A stretch of DNA of 64,000 bases from Rhizobium sp. RM (GTDB taxonomy: Bacteria > Pseudomonadota > Alphaproteobacteria > Rhizobiales > Rhizobiaceae). Below, in pieces: positions 61,520 to 64,000 of this stretch. The position numbers were made by a program, and so were the translations under genes. The notes beneath the pieces were generated by a model. That model made no database searches. It saw only the letters and a list, made by a program, of their open reading frames with translations, and had not been told where the DNA came from. The stretch covers positions 110,095 through 174,094 of the forward strand of contig NZ_JACAWV010000006.1 of the NCBI RefSeq assembly GCF_013390595.1. Reading direction: 5' to 3'. Numbering within the stretch: the stretch's first letter is position 1; every line of letters begins with the position of its first letter.

Positions 61520-63397
61520 TCAGACCGCCCAGCAGGAGCAACCAAGCGCGCCGAAGAAGCCCTTCAGATCGGCGATCGGCAGTTTCGAGGTCCATGCACC
61601 GGCGTGATCATGCCCATGAACACCGCAATCGCTGGCGCAGCCGCACGATGTGATCGCGGTACGACGCAGCGAGCGAGCGCCTGCACCGTCAGGTTCGCCC
61701 CACGCCGCGTAACCGCCGAACTTGCGGACAGGCGACCAATCCGGCATGGCCGGGGGAACGTCATTCTCATCGAGTGCCTTGAAGTCGCCGGCACCATAAA
61801 CGATCTTGCCGCCAACCATCGTAAGGTCCGAAGTGAGGAAAGAGATTTCATCCTCGGCGCAGGCAAAATAGTCCTTGTCTGGAACGATGAGATCGGCGAA
61901 CTGGCCCTTTTCAATGCGACCTTTCTTGCCTTCCTCATTCGAGAACCAGGTGACCTTTTCGGTCCACATGCGCAGTGCCGTTTCGCGATCAAGGCAATTG
62001 GCACGCGGATAAAGCTGCATTCCGCCGACCGTCTTGCCGGTTACCATCCAGAACAGCGAGACCCAGGGATTGTATGAAGCAACACGTGTTGCATCCGTAC
62101 CGGCCGAGACATTGACGCCCTTGTCCAGCATGCGGCGGATCGGCGGGGTTGCTTCCGCTACGCCATGACCGTAACGCTCGACGAAATATTCGCCCTGATA
62201 CGCCATGCGGTGCTGGGTGGCGATGCCGCCGCCAAGCGCGGCAATGCGGTCAATCGATCTTTCGGAGATGGTTTCCGCGTGGTCGAAGAACCAGTTGAGC
62301 CCTTCCAGCGGAATATCCCTGTTGACCTTCTCGAAGACATCAAGCGACCGCGAGATCGTCTCGTCATAGGTGGCGTGCATTCGCCAAGGCCAGCGATTTT
62401 CGGCGAGAACGCGCACAACCTCTTCCAGCTCCCCTTCCATTTCCGGACCCATCTCCGGGCGTGGCTGGCGGAAATCCTCGAAGTCAGCCGCGGAAAAGAC
62501 CAGCATCTCGCCAGCACCGTTGTGACGGAAGTAGTCGTTGCCTTGCTTGTATTTGACGGAGGAAGTCCAGTTGAGAAAGTCCTCTTTCTCCTGCTTCGGC
62601 TTCTGAGTGAACAAATTGTAGGCCAGGCGAACGGTCAGCTGATTTTCATCAGAGAGTTTCTGAATGACTTCATAGTCATCAGGATAATTCTGGAAACCAC
62701 CGCCGGCGTCTATCACACCGGTTACGCCGAGCCGGTTCAACTCACGCATGAAATGGCGGGTCGAATTGACCTGATAGTCGAAAGGCAGCTTCGGCCCCTT
62801 TGCCAAGGTCGAATAGAGAATACCCGCATTCGGCTTGGCAAGCAGCATGCCGGTCGGGTTACCGTTGGCATCTCGGGTGATCTCGCCGCCCGGCGGGTTT
62901 GGTGTGTCCCGCGTATAACCGACAGCGCGAAGAGCCGCACCGTTGAGCAACGCGCGGTCATAAAGATGCAGCAGGAAAACGGGTGTATCAGGCGCAATCG
63001 CGTTGATCTCCTCGATCGTCGGCAAGCGCTTCTCCACAAACTGGTGCTCGGTGAAACCGCCCACAACGCGGACCCATTGCGGAGCGGGCGTAATCGCCAC
63101 CTGTCGCTTCAGCATGTCCATCGCGTCGGCCAGCGAACGCACGCCGTCCCAACGCAATTCCATATTGAAGTTCAAACCGCCACGAACGACGTGCGTGTGG
63201 TTGTCGATAAGGCCGGGCAGAACGCGCTTGCCTTTCAGATCGACGATCTTGGTGTCTGGTCCAGCGTGCGACATGACGTCTTCGTCGCTGCCGACGGCCA
63301 GGAACTTTCCGTCCTTGATGGCAACGGCGCTTGCGGTCGGATTGGCACGATCGAGCGTGGTGAAGAGACCATGGTGGAGAACGAGGTCGGCGAACAT
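61520..63397 (-). CDS. YtcJ-like amidohydrolase with Cys/His-rich C-terminal tail
   Basis: A 625-residue metal-dependent amidohydrolase (TIM barrel). Start MFADLVLHHGLFTTLDRAN at 63397 (GGAG upstream); LPGLIDNHTHVVRGG carries the HxH metal site, and GVTGVIDAGGG, HATYDETISR and AGTDATRVASYNP supply the others. The carboxy-terminal 43 residues are unusual: Cys585, Cys587, Cys591, His594, His596, His598 and a final GCSCWAV with Cys620/Cys622, a likely metal-binding tail. No signal peptide. Substrate unknown; next to XapX and the DoxX-MFS operon. Confidence 0.87.
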   Translation of the reverse strand: MFADLVLHHGLFTTLDRANPTASAVAIKDGKFLAVGSDEDVMSHAGPDTKIVDLKGKRVLPGLIDNHTHVVRGGLNFNMELRWDGVRSLADAMDMLKRQVAITPAPQWVRVVGGFTEHQFVEKRLPTIEEINAIAPDTPVFLLHLYDRALLNGAALRAVGYTRDTPNPPGGEITRDANGNPTGMLLAKPNAGILYSTLAKGPKLPFDYQVNSTRHFMRELNRLGVTGVIDAGGGFQNYPDDYEVIQKLSDENQLTVRLAYNLFTQKPKQEKEDFLNWTSSVKYKQGNDYFRHNGAGEMLVFSAADFEDFRQPRPEMGPEMEGELEEVVRVLAENRWPWRMHATYDETISRSLDVFEKVNRDIPLEGLNWFFDHAETISERSIDRIAALGGGIATQHRMAYQGEYFVERYGHGVAEATPPIRRMLDKGVNVSAGTDATRVASYNPWVSLFWMVTGKTVGGMQLYPRANCLDRETALRMWTEKVTWFSNEEGKKGRIEKGQFADLIVPDKDYFACAEDEISFLTSDLTMVGGKIVYGAGDFKALDENDVPPAMPDWSPVRKFGGYAAWGEPDGAGARSLRRTAITSCGCASDCGVHGHDHAGAWTSKLPIADLKGFFGALGCSCWAV

Positions 63398-63494
63398 GGG
63401 TCGGCTCCAGGGTTCTGTTTCAAGATGGATGAGTGTTGCGAGGTGGCAATTGCCTGCCACCGCGCGCTGGCAAACGAATCTCCCCCCGGGAGAC

Positions 63495-63782
63495 TCAGCT
63501 ATCAGATTTCGTCTGGTTCTGGCGAGCCGTCGCAATGTCTGTGCCGGTGTCGCCTTTTGGCATGTGACCGAACATGTGCGGCTTGATCTGGTTGATCCAG
63601 GAAATCGCCGCCGGCTCCTTGCTCCAGAGCGTCTTGGCAAAAGGAACAATCTGTTCGCCAACGAGAATTCCCAGAAGGCCGACAAGAGCGATGACCGGTG
63701 GCGCGGGAGAACGAACGTTGAGGAGACTGTAGACGATGCCAACCAGCAAGCCGGCACCCAAAGACATGAGGTAGATTTTCAT
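63495..63782 (-). CDS. XapX domain (DUF1427) membrane protein
   Basis: A 95-residue protein with two hydrophobic helices (IYLMSLGAGLLVGIVYSLLNVRSPAPPVIALVGLLGILVGEQIVPFA), the XapX domain. A polar C-terminal tail (about 58-95) follows. Function unknown; XapX genes are commonly next to amidohydrolase genes as here (98-bp gap). ATG 63782 is used. Confidence 0.82.
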   Translation of the reverse strand: MKIYLMSLGAGLLVGIVYSLLNVRSPAPPVIALVGLLGILVGEQIVPFAKTLWSKEPAAISWINQIKPHMFGHMPKGDTGTDIATARQNQTKSDS

Positions 63783-63854
63783 GATAGCGATCCTTGAGAC
63801 GTGAGGCGACTACTCCGGGAGTTCATTGCCAACCGGAGCAGTGTTGCTGATGGA

Positions 63855-64000
63855 TTACTTGGCGGGGTTCGGCCCGATGCGCTTGCCGTGCTTGACGCGT
63901 TCTGCACCGCCATGGACGTGGGTAACGGCATAATCGATGCCCATGCCGTAAGCGCCGGAATGCTCCTTCACCAGCGACGTCACCGCATCGTAGGTTTCCT
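63855..64000 (-). CDS. C-terminal fragment of an unidentified protein (runs off window)
   Basis: The last 48 codons of a minus-strand gene whose start lies beyond the window. The end of the protein reads YGMGIDYAVTHVHGGAERV followed by a basic KHGKRIGPNPAK tail. I do not recognise the family from this part. It is 72 bp upstream of XapX and is likely in the same operon. Confidence 0.6.
   Translation of the reverse strand, partial: ETYDAVTSLVKEHSGAYGMGIDYAVTHVHGGAERVKHGKRIGPNPAK

Noticed and set aside
62165..63586. 473-codon open frame on the plus strand
   Set aside because: Antisense shadow of the YtcJ-like amidohydrolase; no ribosome binding site or domain.

Overview
The window reads as a GC-rich alphaproteobacterial genome segment, most likely from Rhizobiaceae (Agrobacterium/Rhizobium). 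The evidence is the split-subunit-III coxMNOP-type cytochrome oxidase operon known from rhizobia, the Ugp-type glycerophosphodiester importer, FixJ-like regulators and the general protein style. No insertion sequence, prophage gene, CRISPR array or rRNA is visible. There is one tRNA, tRNA-Ser(CGA). It looks like an accessory-rich part of a chromosome or chromid: many short, self-contained catabolic, transport and stress modules, each with its own regulator or operator-like repeats.

Layout. 1-2239: N-terminal half of glutamate synthase large subunit (gltB, minus). 2610-8387: metabolic singletons (threonine aldolase, flavin monooxygenase, MYG1-like phosphoesterase, a Gre-factor paralogue, acylphosphatase, a VOC protein, small ORFs). 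8579-13522: a cytochrome c and an alternative aa3-type oxidase operon (subunits II, I, a split III, IV), followed by a convergent DUF2189 membrane protein. 14606-24255: a long minus-strand operon running RidA, polar amino-acid ABC importer, hydantoinase/oxoprolinase A and B, aminotransferase, 5-dehydro-4-deoxyglucarate dehydratase, with a divergent FadR-type regulator at 24709-25461. 25497-32957: a Ugp-like ABC importer with a glycerophosphodiesterase and an inositol-monophosphatase-family enzyme, divergent from a ROK regulator. 33155-33244: tRNA-Ser. 34129-39369: a LacI regulator divergent from a three-subunit FAD/cytochrome sugar dehydrogenase.

39519-42853 (minus): a peroxide/thiol and starvation set (DsbA-like, peroxiredoxin, alpha/beta hydrolase, Dps). 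43027-43159 (plus): a probable small RNA with four hairpins and a U8 terminator. 43287-54413 (plus): a YdeP/FdhF-type molybdoenzyme, a formate/nitrite channel, an EmrAB-type efflux pair, a histidine kinase, two response regulators and a secreted oxalate decarboxylase. This gene content closely parallels the E. coli EvgAS acid-resistance regulon. 54508-64000: an MFS exporter, an FAD monooxygenase, an LLM flavoprotein and small membrane proteins; then a DoxX-MFS operon, a YtcJ-like amidohydrolase and XapX. A 39-bp near-identical element sits upstream of two of these transcription units and suggests a shared regulator.

The most interesting observations are the EvgAS-like acid/oxalate/formate island, the CU-rich-loop sRNA beside dps, the duplicated 39-bp element (59181 and 61385), the set of related 13-mers in the ridA/gntR divergent promoter region, and the unusual hydantoinase + RidA + aminotransferase + KdgD catabolic operon. 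Start codons were moved inward from the longest open frame where a ribosome binding site and family length favoured it. All functional calls are from reading the sequence; no database search was run.
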